Shown here one piece after another: positions 8,444-16,604 of a stretch of 64,000 bases of DNA (the stretch's first letter is position 1; each line of letters starts with the position of its first letter). The notes under the pieces are model-generated. The model was given only the letters and a program-made list of their open reading frames with translations. It ran no database searches and was not told the DNA's origin. The stretch covers positions 554,859-618,858 of the forward strand of contig NZ_JACVHC010000005.1 of NCBI RefSeq assembly GCF_017976235.1, read 5' to 3'. This DNA comes from Pseudomonas anatoliensis. Its GTDB lineage: Bacteria > Pseudomonadota > Gammaproteobacteria > Pseudomonadales > Pseudomonadaceae. A program made the position numbers and the translations under genes.

Positions 8444-9433
8444 ATGGTCAACAACAACCAAAAAGACTCATCCCTCCCGCAGTGGCCCGAGGCCGCGCAA
8501 ACACTCATGGCATTGATGCACGCCCAGGGCGAAGTCGCTCGTCTGAGCGAACGCGAACAGCTGTTCAGCTCGCTGCTGGTCAGTGTCAACGCCGTGCTTT
8601 GGGCATTCAACTGGGAAACCCGCCAGGTGCTGTACGTCAGCCCGGCCTATGAGCGGATTTTCGGTCGCTCGGCAGGGCTTCTGCTGGCTGACTACAACCA
8701 GTGGCGCGACAGCATCTATCCCGACGATCTGGATTACGCTGAACGCAGCCTCGCCGAAGTCCTGCACAAAGGCGCCGTGGAAGATCGCGAGTACCGGATC
8801 ATCGCCGCTGACGGGCAGGTGCGCTGGTTGAGCGACAAATGCTTCATCAATCGTCAGGACGAGCCCGGGCAACCGGTGATCATCGTCGGCATCGCTGAAG
8901 ACATCACCGATAAAAAGCAGATGGAAACCGAGCTGCAACGTCTGGCCACCACCGATGTGTTGACCCAGAGCAGCAACCGCCGGCATTTTTTCGAATGCGC
9001 CAATCGCGAGTTCGAAGAGGCGCGGCTGCAAGGCTCGCCACTGGCGTTTCTGCTGTTGGATATCGATGACTTCAAAATGATCAACGACACCTACGGCCAC
9101 CCTCAAGGCGACAGCGTGCTGCAAGCCATTGCCGAATGTGGCCGCGCCTCGTTGCGACGGGGAGACTTGTTCGGGCGAATAGGCGGTGAAGAATTTGCCG
9201 CGGTGTTCCCCGGCTGCGCCCCCGACATGGCCATGCAAGTCGCCGAGCGGCTGCAACAAGAGATTCAGCGTTTGAGCTTCAGCCATGACGGCCAGACGTT
9301 CGGCATCACCGTCAGCCAGGGCCTGACCAGCCTCACCGATAGCGACGAAAGCCTCGACAGCCTGTTCGCCCGGGCGGATACGGCGATGTATGAAGCCAAG
9401 CGTCAGGGCAAGAACCGGATTATCTCCGGCTGA
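8444..9433 (+). CDS. PAS-GGDEF diguanylate cyclase
   Basis: A 329-residue cytoplasmic protein without transmembrane segments: short helical N-terminus, PAS domain with PAC (about 45-165) and a C-terminal GGDEF domain. The active site is GGEEF (in FGRIGGEEFAAVF), a functional variant, and RRGD five residues upstream forms a product-inhibition I-site. It should make c-di-GMP under feedback control. The ATG at 8444 is chosen because it starts a plausible N-terminus; an in-frame TTG at 8339 would add 35 residues, and neither has a strong ribosome site. It is convergent with the REC-HDOD gene, with a REPIN between. Confidence 0.85.
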   Translation: MVNNNQKDSSLPQWPEAAQTLMALMHAQGEVARLSEREQLFSSLLVSVNAVLWAFNWETRQVLYVSPAYERIFGRSAGLLLADYNQWRDSIYPDDLDYAERSLAEVLHKGAVEDREYRIIAADGQVRWLSDKCFINRQDEPGQPVIIVGIAEDITDKKQMETELQRLATTDVLTQSSNRRHFFECANREFEEARLQGSPLAFLLLDIDDFKMINDTYGHPQGDSVLQAIAECGRASLRRGDLFGRIGGEEFAAVFPGCAPDMAMQVAERLQQEIQRLSFSHDGQTFGITVSQGLTSLTDSDESLDSLFARADTAMYEAKRQGKNRIISG

Positions 9434-9469
9434 ACCTTTGGCTCAAGCCCAACCAAATCCCCTGTAGGA

Positions 9470-9541
9470 GCTGCGGCACGCTGCGATCTTTTGACTTTAA
9501 AGATCAGGATCAAAAGATCGCAGCGTGCTGCAGCTCCTACA
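9470..9541. repeat. REPIN between convergent genes
   Basis: CTGTAGGAGCTGCGGCACGC and its inverted partner, with the GATC ends facing the centre (opposite polarity to most other copies here). One arm has GCGGCACGC, the other GCGTGCTGC, a compensating variant. It lies 36 bases after the PAS-GGDEF stop and 11 bases before the REC-HDOD stop. Confidence 0.85.
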
Positions 9542-9552
9542 TTGGAATCTGG

Positions 9553-10764
9553 CTATTTACGCATCCGCATCAACTCCGGCAACCCGATCTTGAGCAACCG
9601 CGCCGTCCGGCTCTTCGCCAATGCCTCGATACCTTCATACTCGGTCAGGCGAGCCATTTGCGCCGCCATGTTCATCACCAGCGCCTCGCGGGAATAAACT
9701 CCACCGCCGAGCTGGTAGACCGAGGCAATCAACTCACGCAGTTCCAGCGGCAGTCGCCAACGGGTGCGCAGCGCAGAACCATACGCCGCGCCAAATTGCG
9801 CCAACGCTTCACCGACTTCCTCCAGATCGTCCAGCTCACCGCCCGCCTGTTTCCATTCTTGCAAACAGCGCAGCAACGCCAGATCACCCAGACGATGCAG
9901 CATGCCCGCGCAATAGCAGCGCTCCTGATCCAGATCGAGCAACCGCGCCAGCGTGCGCGCGTATTCAGCGGTGTGCAGCGACAGCCCCCAATAACGTTCG
10001 GCGTAGTCCGCCAGACATGGGTCGCTAAGCCGGGCACTGCGTTTGAGCGCCAGCCCCAGAATCAGATTCATGCTTTGCCCCGTCCCAAGCCGCTGCAGTG
10101 CCTGAGCCAGAGTTTGCACCGGTGCGCCATGGTGTTGCGCGGCGCTGTTGGCCGCCGCAATCAATACCGCTGTAATCTGCGGATCGGTACGGATTTCCTG
10201 TTGCAGCACCGTCAGATCGAGACCACCAGGATTGAGGCTGCGCTTGACCGCGACCTGCACATCCGTCATCAACGGCGCGCCGTCGGCCTGCTCACGGCGT
10301 CGCTCAAGGAATACCGACAAGGTCATGCCGGGCGCCAGTGCCGGGACGTCACAGAACACTTCTTCCCCGGCATTCAACAGCAAACCCTGCAAACGCTCGG
10401 TCAGGCTTTCCATGTTCAGCGGTTTGGTCAGGTACGCCGTCGGCGCCAGCAGTATGGCCTCACGCACGCTGGCACTGTCGTTGCGGCTGCTCATCAAAAT
10501 GAACGGCAGCGGCGGATTACGTTTGCGCTGACGCACACTGCGCAACACATTCAAACCATCGACGCCGGGTAATTCCCAATCGACGATGGCCAGGTCGTAC
10601 GGCACTTCACTGAGCATCGCCATCGCTTGCTTGCCATCGGCACACAGGTCCAGCCGCGCATCACAACGCACGTTCAGCAACACTTGTTTGAGCAGGTCCC
10701 GGGACCACGGATCAGCTTCGGCAATCAGCACTCGGGGTACGGCGGGTAAATCAACGGCAGTCAT
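9553..10764 (-). CDS. REC-HDOD response regulator
   Basis: A 403-residue protein with an N-terminal receiver domain and a C-terminal HDOD domain. The receiver has E16 and D18 in the acidic pocket, D62 as likely phosphoacceptor (AIVDWELPG) and the lysine in TAYLTKP near 112. The HDOD region (about 180-380) includes LARLLDLDQERCYCAGMLHRLGDLALLRCLQ. HDOD proteins are non-catalytic relatives of HD-GYP phosphodiesterases and often act in stress or c-di-GMP signalling. No sensor kinase gene is adjacent, so the partner is unknown. The start MTAVDL is preferred because GGGAGAG lies just upstream; a start at 10800 is possible but lacks such a site. Confidence 0.85.
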   Translation of the reverse strand: MTAVDLPAVPRVLIAEADPWSRDLLKQVLLNVRCDARLDLCADGKQAMAMLSEVPYDLAIVDWELPGVDGLNVLRSVRQRKRNPPLPFILMSSRNDSASVREAILLAPTAYLTKPLNMESLTERLQGLLLNAGEEVFCDVPALAPGMTLSVFLERRREQADGAPLMTDVQVAVKRSLNPGGLDLTVLQQEIRTDPQITAVLIAAANSAAQHHGAPVQTLAQALQRLGTGQSMNLILGLALKRSARLSDPCLADYAERYWGLSLHTAEYARTLARLLDLDQERCYCAGMLHRLGDLALLRCLQEWKQAGGELDDLEEVGEALAQFGAAYGSALRTRWRLPLELRELIASVYQLGGGVYSREALVMNMAAQMARLTEYEGIEALAKSRTARLLKIGLPELMRMRK

Positions 10765-10850
10765 GCACGCTCTCCCTTGCAATGCCTGAACCTTAGCCAA
10801 TGATGGCCATTCGATACAGCGTTAAAGCAGGCGATGTGTTTCAGGGGCAT

Positions 10851-10877
10851 AAAAAAACCCGCCGAAGCGGGTTTTTT
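10851..10877. terminator. Rho-independent terminator after gabT
   Basis: AAAAAAACCCGC, GAA, GCGGGTTTTTT: a GC-rich hairpin flanked by A and T runs on both sides, so it can work in both directions. It lies 23 bases beyond the gabT stop. Confidence 0.9.
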
Positions 10878-10900
10878 GTCGATCAGGTCACACTGGGTGA

Positions 10901-12178
10901 TCAGAGCTCGGAGAAGCACTCTTCGATGATCGCCAGACCTTGGTCCAGTTGCTCGTCCGGCGAGGTCAGCGGTACGAGTACGCGCAGCACGTTGCCGTAG
11001 GTGCCGCAGGACAGCAGAATCAGGCCCTTGTCGCGAGCCTTGGCCACAACGGACGCTACAGCGGCAGCGTTCGGCTTGTGACTGTCGCCGTTTTCGAACA
11101 GCTCAACGGCGATCATCGCGCCCAATGCACGGACTTCGCCGATCACCGGGTACTTGGCCTGGATGGCTTTGAGGCCGGTGACCAGACGCTCGCCGACAGC
11201 CTTGCAGCGGTCCAGCAGGTGTTCTTCTTCAAACACTTCCATCACGGCCAGAGCAGCGGCGCAAGCGATCGGGCTACCGGCATAAGTGCCGCCCAGGCCG
11301 CCTGGTGCGATGGCGTCCATGTATTCAGCCTTGCCACACACACCGGCCAGCGGGAAACCGCCTGCAATGGATTTGGCGAAGGTGGTCAGGTCGGCAGCAA
11401 CGCCCATCTGTTCCATGGCGAAGAACGTACCGGTACGGCCAGCGCCGGTTTGCACTTCGTCAGCAATCAGCAGGATGCCGTGCTGGTCGCACAGGGCACG
11501 CAGACGCTTCATGAATTCCTTCGGCGCGACGTAGAAACCACCTTCGCCCTGTACAGGCTCGATGATGATCGCGGCGATGTCTTTCGGCTCGGCGTCATTC
11601 TTGAAAATGCGTTCGATGGAAGCGATCGAGTCGTCGATGCTCACGCCGTGCAGTTCGTTCGGGTAAAGCGCGCGGAAGATGCCACCAGGCATCAGGCCCA
11701 TGCCGGCCGAGTAAGGCACGACTTTACCGGTCAGGCCCAGAGTCATCATGGTGCGACCGTGGTAAGCGCCGGTGAAGGCGATCACGCCAGCACGGCCAGT
11801 GGCAGCACGAGCGATTTTCACGGCGTTTTCCACCGCTTCGGAACCGGTGGTGACCAGCAGGGTTTTCTTGGCGAAATCACCAGGCACCTTGGCGTTGATT
11901 TTTTCACACAGCTCAACGTACGGCTCGTAGGCCAGCACCTGGAAGCAGGTGTGAGTCAGCTTGTTCAGCTGTTCGGTCACGGCAGCGATGATTTTCGGGT
12001 GCACGTGGCCGGTGTTCAGCACGGCGATACCGCCGGCGAAGTCGATGAATTCACGACCTTCAACGTCAGTCACGGTAGCGTTCTTCGCGGATTCGGCGAA
12101 GATCGGGTGAATCTGGCCAACACCACGGGGTACAGCAGCGTTACGGCGGGCCATCAGTTCAGCGTTAGTCTTGCTCAT
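10901..12178 (-). CDS. gabT: 4-aminobutyrate aminotransferase GabT
   Basis: Transfers the amino group of GABA to 2-oxoglutarate, giving succinate semialdehyde and glutamate. The 425-residue protein is a class III PLP aminotransferase: SEAVENAVKIARAATGR near the phosphate-binding site, IADEVQTGAGRTG with the PLP-ring aspartate, and the Schiff-base lysine in TTFAKSIAGGFPLAG. The start MSKTNAELMARR is chosen because GAGGAC precedes it; four upstream codons are also open. It follows gabD by 184 bases on the same strand and ends at a strong terminator, so gabD-gabT form one catabolic unit. Confidence 0.95.
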   Translation of the reverse strand: MSKTNAELMARRNAAVPRGVGQIHPIFAESAKNATVTDVEGREFIDFAGGIAVLNTGHVHPKIIAAVTEQLNKLTHTCFQVLAYEPYVELCEKINAKVPGDFAKKTLLVTTGSEAVENAVKIARAATGRAGVIAFTGAYHGRTMMTLGLTGKVVPYSAGMGLMPGGIFRALYPNELHGVSIDDSIASIERIFKNDAEPKDIAAIIIEPVQGEGGFYVAPKEFMKRLRALCDQHGILLIADEVQTGAGRTGTFFAMEQMGVAADLTTFAKSIAGGFPLAGVCGKAEYMDAIAPGGLGGTYAGSPIACAAALAVMEVFEEEHLLDRCKAVGERLVTGLKAIQAKYPVIGEVRALGAMIAVELFENGDSHKPNAAAVASVVAKARDKGLILLSCGTYGNVLRVLVPLTSPDEQLDQGLAIIEECFSEL

Positions 12179-12362
12179 TACAGTCCTCATTCGCCGCTCA
12201 TCGGGCGGCGTGGTTCAAGGATTAAGCGGGAGGAAGCGACGGTGGCAGCATGCGATGATCGACTGCCACGGCGTTCCCGGCCGCAGAGAAAATTCCGGTT
12301 TGAAACACGCAAAGGGACAGCGCTCTCGTGCCCTTTGCGTTTGCAGCGATCCCTTTCCCGGC

Positions 12363-13805
12363 TTAGATGCCCAGGCAGAGGTATTTGATTTCCAGGTAAT
12401 CTTCGATGCCGTACTTGGAGCCTTCACGGCCCAGGCCCGAGGCCTTGATACCGCCGAACGGTGCGACTTCGTTGGAGATCAGCCCGGTGTTGACGCCAAC
12501 CATGCCGTATTCCAGGGCTTCAGCCACACGGAACACACGGCCCAGATCGCGGGCATAGAAGTACGAAGCCAGACCGAACTCGGTGTCGTTAGACATTGCG
12601 ATCACTTCGGCTTCGTCTTTGAAACGGAACAACGGCGCCAGTGGGCCGAAGGTTTCTTCCTTGGCCACTGCCGCGTTTTTCGGCACGTTGGTAAGGATGG
12701 TCGGCTCGAAAAAGTTGCCTTCCATTTGCTTGCCGCCAGCCAAAACCGTTGCGCCTTTGGCTACAGCGTCAGCGATGTGCTCTTGCACCTTCGCCACGGC
12801 TTTTTCGTCGATCAGCGGGCCAGTGGTGGTGCCGTCTTCCAGACCGTTGCCGATCTTCAGTTTGGCTACAGCCACTTTCAGTTTCTCGGCGAACGCGTCG
12901 TAGACCGAATCCTGAATGTACAGACGGTTGGCGCAGACGCAGGTCTGACCGTTGTTGCGGTATTTGGAAATGATCGCGCCTTCGACGGCCTTATCCAGGT
13001 CCGCATCGTCGAACACGATGAACGGCGCGTTGCCGCCCAGTTCCAGCGAAACTTTCTTGATGTCCTTGGCGCATTCAGCCATCAGCTGACGGCCGATTTC
13101 GGTCGAGCCGGTGAAGGACAGTTTGCGTACGATCGGGTTGCTGGTCAGCTCGCTGCCGATGTCGCCAGCGCTGCCGGACACCACGCTGAACACGCCAGCA
13201 GGAATGCCGGCACGCTGAGCCAGTTCAGCCAGAGCGAATGCGGAGAATGGAGTTTGCGAAGCAGGCTTGAGCACCATGGTGCAACCGGCAGCCAGCGCAG
13301 GGCCGGCCTTACGGGTGATCATCGCTGCCGGGAAGTTCCACGGGGTGATGGCCGCAGTAACGCCGATTGGCTGCTTGATAACGATCAGACGCTTGTCTGG
13401 CTGGTGACCCGGAATCACGTCACCGTAGATGCGCTTGGCTTCTTCGGCGAACCATTCGATGAACGAAGCGGCGTAAACGATTTCGCCTTTGGCTTCGGCC
13501 AGCGGCTTGCCCTGCTCGAGCGTCATCAGGCGAGCGAGGTCGTCCTGGTTCTCGATGATCAGTTCGAACCAGCGACGCAGCTTGTTCGCACGATCCTTGG
13601 CGGTCAGTGCACGCCAGGCCGGCAGCGCTTTGTCAGCGGCTTCAATGGCACGGCGGGTTTCGGCAGCGCCCATCTTCGGCACGGTGCCGAGGATTTCGCC
13701 AGTTGCCGGGTTATTGACCTTGATCGTCTGACCGTTGTCCGCATCGACCCAAGCGCCATCAATGAAGGCTTGCTGGCGGAACAACTGGGTGTCTTTAAGC
13801 TGCAT
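12363..13805 (-). CDS. gabD: Succinate-semialdehyde dehydrogenase GabD
   Basis: Oxidises succinate semialdehyde to succinate with NADP+, the second step of GABA breakdown. The 480-residue enzyme has the aldehyde dehydrogenase hallmarks: TPWNFPAAMITRK, FTGSTEIG (Rossmann loop), general-base glutamate in SLELGGNAPFIVF and catalytic cysteine in NNGQTCVCANR. Start MQLKDTQLFRQQAF is preferred because AAGGAAA lies just upstream and the length matches the family; the frame is open further but those residues are not conserved-looking. It is the first gene of gabDT, with a perfect dyad about 160 bases upstream. Confidence 0.95.
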   Translation of the reverse strand: MQLKDTQLFRQQAFIDGAWVDADNGQTIKVNNPATGEILGTVPKMGAAETRRAIEAADKALPAWRALTAKDRANKLRRWFELIIENQDDLARLMTLEQGKPLAEAKGEIVYAASFIEWFAEEAKRIYGDVIPGHQPDKRLIVIKQPIGVTAAITPWNFPAAMITRKAGPALAAGCTMVLKPASQTPFSAFALAELAQRAGIPAGVFSVVSGSAGDIGSELTSNPIVRKLSFTGSTEIGRQLMAECAKDIKKVSLELGGNAPFIVFDDADLDKAVEGAIISKYRNNGQTCVCANRLYIQDSVYDAFAEKLKVAVAKLKIGNGLEDGTTTGPLIDEKAVAKVQEHIADAVAKGATVLAGGKQMEGNFFEPTILTNVPKNAAVAKEETFGPLAPLFRFKDEAEVIAMSNDTEFGLASYFYARDLGRVFRVAEALEYGMVGVNTGLISNEVAPFGGIKASGLGREGSKYGIEDYLEIKYLCLGI

Positions 13806-13961
13806 GTCGGCTTTCCTTAACAGCACCGCGGCCTGCGCGGAGCAAATTATGATTGTAGAAAGGCGCCTCGCAAGGCTGCCGTCAGGGAAATCAGTGACCG
13901 GGTGAGGCGCAAGAATAGTGCACGCTTCGGAACACCTGCGCTTCAACACCCAATCAACGGG

Positions 13962-13979
13962 CGTTTGAAATCTCAAACG
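13962..13979 (-). promoter_or_regulatory. Perfect dyad upstream of gabD
   Basis: CGTTTGAAATCTCAAACG: 7-bp arms around four bases, about 160 bases upstream of the gabD start. This is the shape of a dimeric repressor or activator site. The binder is unknown. Confidence 0.4.
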
Positions 13980-14208
13980 GATCGTAGGAGCAAAGGGGTT
14001 AAAGGACAATAGGGCGTTCGAAAAAAAGAACAAAAACGGCGTGTTTGTGGAAATTTTCAGATCAACGCACAAAAAGCCCCGGCCGCAGCAAAACCATAGA
14101 ACAGCCCTGCGAAAGCGCCAAGCGAGGGTTTTGCAGGACGTTACCGCTTTATGGAATGCAGCGTTTTATTCCGACACGCGCACTGACAATAGGTGCCGAA
14201 ACGCAGCA

Positions 14209-14237
14209 TGGACGCCCCGAGCCGACCTAGGTATGAT
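14209..14237 (+). promoter_or_regulatory. Promoter of tRNA-Arg
   Basis: TGGACG, 17 bases, TATGAT, with the -10 box ending 10 bases before the tRNA 5' end. This matches a sigma-70 promoter (4/6 and 5/6). Confidence 0.55.
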
Positions 14238-14247
14238 GTCGCCCGCT

Positions 14248-14324
14248 GCACCAGTAGCTCAGCTGGATAGAGTACTGCCCTCCGAAGGCAGTGGTCGTGG
14301 GTTCGAATCCCGCCTGGTGCACCA
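14248..14324 (+). tRNA. tRNA-Arg (anticodon CCG)
   Basis: A 77-nt cloverleaf with encoded CCA. The acceptor stem is GCACCAG (14248-14254) with CTGGTGC (14314-14320), discriminator A. The anticodon stem is CTGCC/GGCAG with loop CTCCGAA, giving anticodon CCG at 14282-14284, which reads CGG. The T arm contains GGTTCGAATCC. tRNA-Arg genes are common integration sites, but no integrase or repeated 3' end is present downstream. Confidence 0.97.
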
Positions 14325-14340
14325 TGAATAGAAATGAAAA

Positions 14341-14372
14341 AGCCCCGGACTGTGATGGTCCGGGGCTTTTTT
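14341..14372 (+). terminator. Rho-independent terminator of tRNA-Arg
   Basis: AGCCCCGGAC, seven bases, GTCCGGGGCT followed by a T run; it begins 16 bases after the tRNA CCA end. Confidence 0.92.
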
Positions 14373-14390
14373 GTGGGCGACTGTATTTAA

Positions 14391-14708
14391 CTATTGAGGC
14401 TGGCGATCCAGGTTATCGGAATCAAACAGTCGAGCAATGTCGCGCGCACTATGCAGAACCCGCTCTACCTGAACATCGCTCTCTATAAGTGAGTAAAAAA
14501 TCAGGTATCGACCGTGGGCGATCATTTTCAGCCCTTTGGCAGCTTCATCTCGGGATATTCCTTGATTCGGCTGGCTGACCAACTGATCACAACGAACACG
14601 CAACTCACCAATGAAGCTCCGAGCCCGTCCGGGATTGTCACGAGCAATGTAGCGGGTAATCTGCTGAAGATCCTCACGGGCGAGTGCGGAAAATAACAGC
14701 CGCCTCAT
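14391..14708 (-). CDS. ParE/RelE-family toxin
   Basis: A 105-residue basic protein starting MRRLLFSALAREDLQQITRYIARDNPGRA, the usual start of ParE toxins (helical hairpin), followed by the beta sheet with GLKMIAHGRYLIFYSLIESDVQVERVLHSARD. ParE toxins usually poison DNA gyrase, while RelE relatives cut mRNA; the sequence alone favours ParE. The start ATG overlaps the end of the upstream antitoxin gene by four bases, the usual coupled arrangement. Confidence 0.85.
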   Translation of the reverse strand: MRRLLFSALAREDLQQITRYIARDNPGRARSFIGELRVRCDQLVSQPNQGISRDEAAKGLKMIAHGRYLIFYSLIESDVQVERVLHSARDIARLFDSDNLDRQPQ

Positions 14709-15004
14709 ACACGATTCTGCTCAGACTCTACATCATCAATCAGCGCATCGAGCTCGGCAAAAACAGTGTCTGAAGCTACCGCCTGACGATGGTCATTACG
14801 ACTTGCGGCAATCGCCTCGCGCAATTCAGCGGCTCGCAAGCGATCCAGCAGCTCCTGATACGTCGCGTGAGCCAACAAATAGGCGGCGGGACGATTATGG
14901 TTGAGAACGGCGATAGGCTCCAACCCGGCCTGCTCGATCACAGTGCTGGGGCTGCGTTTCAATTCGGTGATACTTACCGAGCGGTTAGCGAGCAACTGCT
15001 CCAT
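14705..15004 (-). CDS. Phd/YefM-family antitoxin
   Basis: A 99-residue antitoxin. The N-terminal half (VSITELKRSPSTVIEQAGLEPIAVLNHNRPAAYLLAHATYQELLD) is a Phd/YefM DNA-binding domain. The acidic C-terminus (FAELDALIDDVESE) is the likely toxin-neutralising tail. It precedes the ParE gene in the same operon, with a four-base overlap. Upstream is a perfect operator-like dyad, consistent with the autoregulation typical of the family. Confidence 0.85.
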   Translation of the reverse strand: MEQLLANRSVSITELKRSPSTVIEQAGLEPIAVLNHNRPAAYLLAHATYQELLDRLRAAELREAIAASRNDHRQAVASDTVFAELDALIDDVESEQNRV

Positions 15005-15017
15005 AGAGCCTCCAAAG

Positions 15018-15033
15018 GTACATAAAAATGTAC
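15018..15033 (-). promoter_or_regulatory. Operator dyad of the Phd/ParE module
   Basis: GTACATAAAAATGTAC, a perfect 6-bp inverted repeat with a four-base spacer, 13 bases upstream of the antitoxin start. It probably binds the antitoxin or toxin-antitoxin complex. Confidence 0.6.
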
Positions 15034-15111
15034 TTTATAGTGCTCTTTTTTTGAGATCAGGGTCAACGAGCAGCTTGGTTACTTATAAAGTGTAAGTCTG
15101 GCGAACCGGCA

Positions 15112-15384
15112 CTACTCCGTCGTCCAATCAAACTCATCGTAATCCTCATCCTCCTCGTCTTCCCCTTCAACCTCCTCCTCAAAAACGTCCTCTTCCTGAA
15201 GCACATCCTCTTCCTGCTGGCTCAGCAGAAATTCCTTACGCGCTTCGGTAATCGCGCGCCGCATCTCTTCGCCCTTTTGCGGGCAATTGAGGAGTTGGGC
15301 GATACGGTCGATTTTTGGTGCCACGGTGTTCTCCAGCGCTTCAGCTATGGCCCGATAGTGCGCGTTTTTGCGGGGCAATGCCAA
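15112..15384 (-). CDS. Small protein with highly acidic C-terminus, unknown
   Basis: A 90-residue protein I do not recognise. The first 55 residues are mixed and helical (MALPRKNAHYRAIAEALENT), with one cysteine in LLNCPQKGEE. The last third is almost all Glu and Asp (EEEVEGEDEEDEDYDEFDWT). It starts 21 bases downstream of the anti-sigma-like gene on the same strand and may share its transcript. Such tails can mimic DNA or bind basic proteins, but no function is assigned. It is not a normal toxin-antitoxin partner in size or arrangement. Confidence 0.6.
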   Translation of the reverse strand: MALPRKNAHYRAIAEALENTVAPKIDRIAQLLNCPQKGEEMRRAITEARKEFLLSQQEEDVLQEEDVFEEEVEGEDEEDEDYDEFDWTTE

Positions 15385-15405
15385 ATGGCTGGGCGAACAG
15401 GGCGG

Positions 15406-15996
15406 TCAGTTCTTCTGGATTTGTTTGAGCCGGGCGTCGAGGTCGGCGTTTGGGTAGCGTTTGTGCAGGTTGTTGAACAGGCTGTCGGCGGCTTGTGCTT
15501 GGCCGGATTCGCGCAGGCGCAGGACTTCGCGCAGTTGTTCGTCGAGGCCGTTGGCCGGGGCGGCGGCGCGTTTGCTGACTTTGGCTTCGTCGGCCTGGAT
15601 CGATTCGCTTTGCATCGGCGCGGCCATTTCTGCCATCGGCGCGGGTGCGGACATGGCGCCTGCCGGGGCGCTCAATGCTTCGGGCGCTTGTTTACGCGCC
15701 AGTGGCGCGGCGGGTTTGGCGGCGGGCGCAAAGTCGAATTGCTGCTGCGGCTCGGGCGCGCGTTGCACCAACGACAGCATCAGGGCCACGCCTACGAGGC
15801 TGGCGAATGCGACTTGCCAGCGCGGTTTGCGGCAAGCGTCGAGCCAGCGTTGCCACAGGCTTGGCTTAACCGCCGGGCCTTCGCGCAGGGCAGCATTGAG
15901 GATGAACGCATCAAGGTGCGTTGGCGGTTCAGCGTTGTGCTGTTCGCGCACATGTTTAATGACCGGATCTTCGGGTGTCTGGCGGGCGTCGTTCAT
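15406..15996 (-). CDS. Anti-sigma-like membrane protein
   Basis: A 196-residue protein with a cytoplasmic N-terminus (about 1-58), one transmembrane helix (WQVAFASLVGVALMLSLVQ, about 60-78), an Ala/Pro/Met-rich linker and a C-terminal helical part (LREVLRLRESGQAQAADSLFNNLHKRYP). The position directly after an ECF sigma gene, with a four-base overlap, makes it the likely anti-sigma factor. It lacks the Cys-x2-Cys of zinc anti-sigma proteins, so any sigma binding is by another fold. The periplasmic segment resembles a TPR-like helical pair. Confidence 0.65.
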   Translation of the reverse strand: MNDARQTPEDPVIKHVREQHNAEPPTHLDAFILNAALREGPAVKPSLWQRWLDACRKPRWQVAFASLVGVALMLSLVQRAPEPQQQFDFAPAAKPAAPLARKQAPEALSAPAGAMSAPAPMAEMAAPMQSESIQADEAKVSKRAAAPANGLDEQLREVLRLRESGQAQAADSLFNNLHKRYPNADLDARLKQIQKN

Positions 15997-16604
15997 GTCA
16001 GTACCTCCTCGGCCAGCAGCCGACGCAGTTTGTGCTGGGCGTAGCGCAAGCGGCTTTTGACGGTTTCCAGCGGCGTTTCGGTGAGGCTGGCGATTTGCGC
16101 CAGGTCGAGGTCGCCGTGGGCGCGCAGCAGGAACACTTCGCGTTGATCGGTGGGCAGCGATTGCAGGGCGTTTTCCAGGCGCTGACTGTCGCGACTGAGA
16201 CTCAGCAGTTGTTCGGGATCGGTGGCTTCATCGCTGATCGCGTGGATTTGTTCATCGTAACTGTCGTGCAGCGGTTGCCGGGCGCCATGTTTGCGCCAAT
16301 GGTCGATCAGACGGTTACGGGCAATCTGGAACAGCCATGTACGAAATGTCGCTCGACCTTGTGGCTGACTGCCGCTGCGGATCAGGCTCAGCCAGGTTTC
16401 CTGAAAGACTTCGTCAGCCAGTTCGGGTTTGCCACTCAAACCGAGCAGAAACCGATACAAACCCTGACGGTGGCGGGCGTACAAGATCTCGAACGCCGCG
16501 CCGTCGCCCTCGCGATAACGCGCCAACAGCGATTCATCGCTGCTGGCGGTGGGGCTGTCCGGCGAAGCAAACAGCTGACTGATGAAGCCTTTCAGACGAC
16601 TCAC
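15993..16604 (-). CDS. ECF RNA polymerase sigma factor
   Basis: A 203-residue extracytoplasmic-function sigma factor. Region 2 runs over DGAAFEILYARHRQGLYRFLLGL and FRTWLFQIARNRLIDHWRKH; region 4 over LQSLPTDQREVFLLRAHGDLDLAQIASLTETPLETVKSRLRYA, the helix-turn-helix that contacts the -35 element. The GTG start overlaps the VWA gene TAG stop by one base. Order and spacing (VWA lipoprotein, sigma, anti-sigma) suggest one envelope-linked operon. Confidence 0.9.
   Translation of the reverse strand: MSRLKGFISQLFASPDSPTASSDESLLARYREGDGAAFEILYARHRQGLYRFLLGLSGKPELADEVFQETWLSLIRSGSQPQGRATFRTWLFQIARNRLIDHWRKHGARQPLHDSYDEQIHAISDEATDPEQLLSLSRDSQRLENALQSLPTDQREVFLLRAHGDLDLAQIASLTETPLETVKSRLRYAQHKLRRLLAEEVLT

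Larger units (their letters stand above)
13806..14247. other. Intergenic region, gabD leader and tRNA-Arg promoter
   Basis: No convincing gene is seen. It holds the gabD leader on the minus strand, a perfect dyad at 13962-13979, a loose inverted repeat GCGCCTC/GAGGCGC (about 13863 and 13904), an A-rich stretch near 14020-14035, and the tRNA promoter at its right end. Confidence 0.6.

Noticed and set aside
10940..13820. Long plus-strand frames opposite gabT and gabD (482 and 549 codons)
   Set aside because: Both are antisense to well-conserved enzymes and have no recognisable domains.
14248..15004. Genomic island inserted at tRNA-Arg
   Set aside because: A toxin-antitoxin pair follows the tRNA, but there is no integrase and no repeat of the tRNA 3' end downstream.
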